Shown here piece by piece: positions 63,129 to 64,000 of a stretch of DNA of 64,000 nucleotides; the first letter of the stretch is position 1, and the number at the start of each line of letters is the position of its first letter. The notes below the pieces were generated by a model, which saw only the letters and a program-made list of their open reading frames with translations, was not told the origin of the DNA and made no database searches. The DNA is from an uncultured Acetobacteraceae bacterium (GTDB lineage: Bacteria; Pseudomonadota; Alphaproteobacteria; Acetobacterales; Acetobacteraceae): the NCBI GenBank assembly GCA_903895595.1, contig CAITUP010000019.1, positions 1 to 64,000 of the forward strand, in the 5' to 3' direction. The position numbers and the translations under genes were made by a program.

Positions 63129-63626
63129 TCAAGCTGGGGTGTTTGCATGATGCAAAACCCAGCGCGCGATGGCGGCGGGGTCGTTCAGCGGCAGCGTGGT
63201 CCGTGCGCCGCAATCGATGGGCTGGTCGGTCGCCACCGCCACCACGTCCGGCGCATCCGGCCAGATCGGCGGTTTGCCCAATGCCGGACGGTAGACTTCC
63301 AGCTTCGGGTAGGGGTGCGCCTTGAAACCTTCCACCAGGACGATATCGACCGAGTCGAGCTTGGTCAGCAGGTCGGGCAGAGTCGGTTCGGGGCCGGCGA
63401 CCTCATGCAGCAGCGCCCAGCGGGTCCCGGAGGCGACCAGCACCTCATGCGCGCCGGCTTCGCGATGCCGGTAGGTGTCCTTGCCGGGGCGGTCCATGTC
63501 GAAGACGTGATGCGCGTGCTTGATGGTGGAGACTGTCAGCCCCCGCGCGCGCAGCAGCGGCAGCAGCGCCACCAGCAGCGTGGTTTTGCCGCTGCCGGAC
63601 CATCCCACGATTCCCAGAACCTTCAC
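63129..63626 (-). CDS. mobB: Molybdopterin-guanine dinucleotide biosynthesis protein MobB
   Basis: 165 residues. P-loop GIVGWSGSGKTTLLVALLPL; TVSTIKHAHHVFDMDRPGKD; LVEGFKAHPYPKLEVYRP. GTP-binding protein that helps attach GMP to molybdopterin. Overlaps pgsA by 4 nt at 63623-63626. Confidence 0.93.
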   Translation of the reverse strand: MKVLGIVGWSGSGKTTLLVALLPLLRARGLTVSTIKHAHHVFDMDRPGKDTYRHREAGAHEVLVASGTRWALLHEVAGPEPTLPDLLTKLDSVDIVLVEGFKAHPYPKLEVYRPALGKPPIWPDAPDVVAVATDQPIDCGARTTLPLNDPAAIARWVLHHANTPA

Positions 63627-64000
63627 GGCTCGCGCGGCGTTTTGGCGTGGTGCAGGCCGGCGGTCAGGTAATCCCAGCCGGTGACCAGGGTCAGCGCGGC
63701 GGCGACCCAGAGCATCGCTTCACCGATAAGGGAAACCGGCAGGAACCCGAGATGCACGATCGGCGCGCCGGTATCGCCGGCCAGCAGCGACCCGAGCGCG
63801 CCCATCTGAAAACCGGTCTTCCATTTCGCGAGGTTGGTGACCGGCAGGCGCACGCGGATGCCGGCCAGATATTCGCGCAGGCCGCTGACCAGAATTTCCC
63901 GCAGCATGATGACAATCGCGGGATACAGGGCCAGAGCGGACAGCCGGTCCAACCCCACCAGCATCATCAGCGCCGCGGCGACCAGCAGTTTGTCGGCGAT
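63623..64000 (-). CDS. pgsA: CDP-diacylglycerol-glycerol-3-phosphate 3-phosphatidyltransferase, partial
   Basis: Only the C-terminal 125 codons are in the window; the N-terminal CDP-alcohol phosphotransferase motif lies beyond 64000. Visible: ADKLLVAAALMMLVGL (the tail of the DG..D motif region), PAIVIMLREILVSGLREYLA, RLPVTNLAKWKTGFQMGALG, which are diagnostic. Inner-membrane enzyme that makes phosphatidylglycerophosphate. Confidence 0.9.
   Translation of the reverse strand: MADKLLVAAALMMLVGLDRLSALALYPAIVIMLREILVSGLREYLAGIRVRLPVTNLAKWKTGFQMGALGSLLAGDTGAPIVHLGFLPVSLIGEAMLWVAAALTLVTGWDYLTAGLHHAKTPREP

Overview
The window is GC-rich chromosomal DNA from an alphaproteobacterium, most likely Rhodospirillales and close to Acetobacteraceae. 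The evidence is COQ9 and the complex I accessory subunit NDUFA12 (both typical of alphaproteobacteria and mitochondria), the run NDUFA12-mlaD-DUF2155, and the conserved order dapD-dapE-truA-fmt-def. Genus and species cannot be read from the sequence. No plasmid, prophage, CRISPR array or replication origin is visible.

Layout. 1-2.1 kb: a cluster of small envelope or stress proteins (general-stress-like protein, secreted Thr-rich protein, small lipoproteins). 2.1-3.1 kb: two palindromic mobile-element relics. 3.1-8.8 kb: Mg2+ P-type ATPase, a TPP enzyme and an RlmI-type rRNA methyltransferase. 8.8-10.2 kb: a two-gene lipoprotein/thioredoxin-like insert followed by a diverged second copy of the methyltransferase 3' end. 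10.4-13.3 kb: epoxide hydrolase, luciferase-like flavin oxidoreductase, pyrophosphatase. 13.3-15.1 kb: a PIN-domain protein plus ABC-type ATPase, a possible defence or toxin module. 15.2-20.4 kb: FemAB/GNAT-like transferase, RidA, a TSCPD protein related to B12-dependent ribonucleotide reductase, and a TPR protein. 20.4-21 kb: a block of miniature inverted-repeat elements. 21-29.5 kb: HGGxSTGP protein, NDUFA12, mlaD, DUF2155, otsB, HAD hydrolase, FAH-family hydrolase, msrB, SUMF1-like protein, remnants of a HigA antitoxin.

29.5-38.6 kb is catabolic: an FAH hydrolase divergent from a TPP enzyme, a BrnA-like antitoxin, an aldolase remnant, a LacI regulator, and an operon atzF-atzG-atzE-hpxZ/atzH plus a twofold-repeat unknown protein. 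That operon should act on N-carboxylated ureas (carboxybiuret, dicarboxyurea, allophanate) to release ammonia. 38.6-45.4 kb is housekeeping: tRNA-Ser(GGA), lepA, enoyl-CoA hydratase, COQ9, def, rpsU, mepA, a Wza-like lipoprotein. 45.6-48.1 kb: a sulfonate/nitrate-type ABC importer. 48.3-53.1 kb: ygfZ, a putative HE-motif protein, asnB, an NDH-2-like oxidoreductase. 53.2-60.5 kb: the dapD...dapE-truA-fmt-def cluster, interrupted between dapD and dapE by a type II restriction-modification pair. 60.9-64 kb: TauD-type dioxygenase, moaE, moaD, lipoprotein, mobB and partial pgsA.

The most unusual signal is a dispersed family of miniature inverted-repeat elements. Its ends are CAGGG...CCCTG, followed by an ATCGCATATG-type inner repeat. 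Two copies (20482-20670 and 60637-60738) carry perfect 10-bp target duplications, a third (2713-2942) a decayed one, and each has a strong internal hairpin. The ends and duplication length match what I recall for ISAs1-family transposons. No transposase lies in the window, so they would be moved in trans. Fragments of the family occur elsewhere, including as the apparent bidirectional terminator between two convergent genes and possibly inside fmt.
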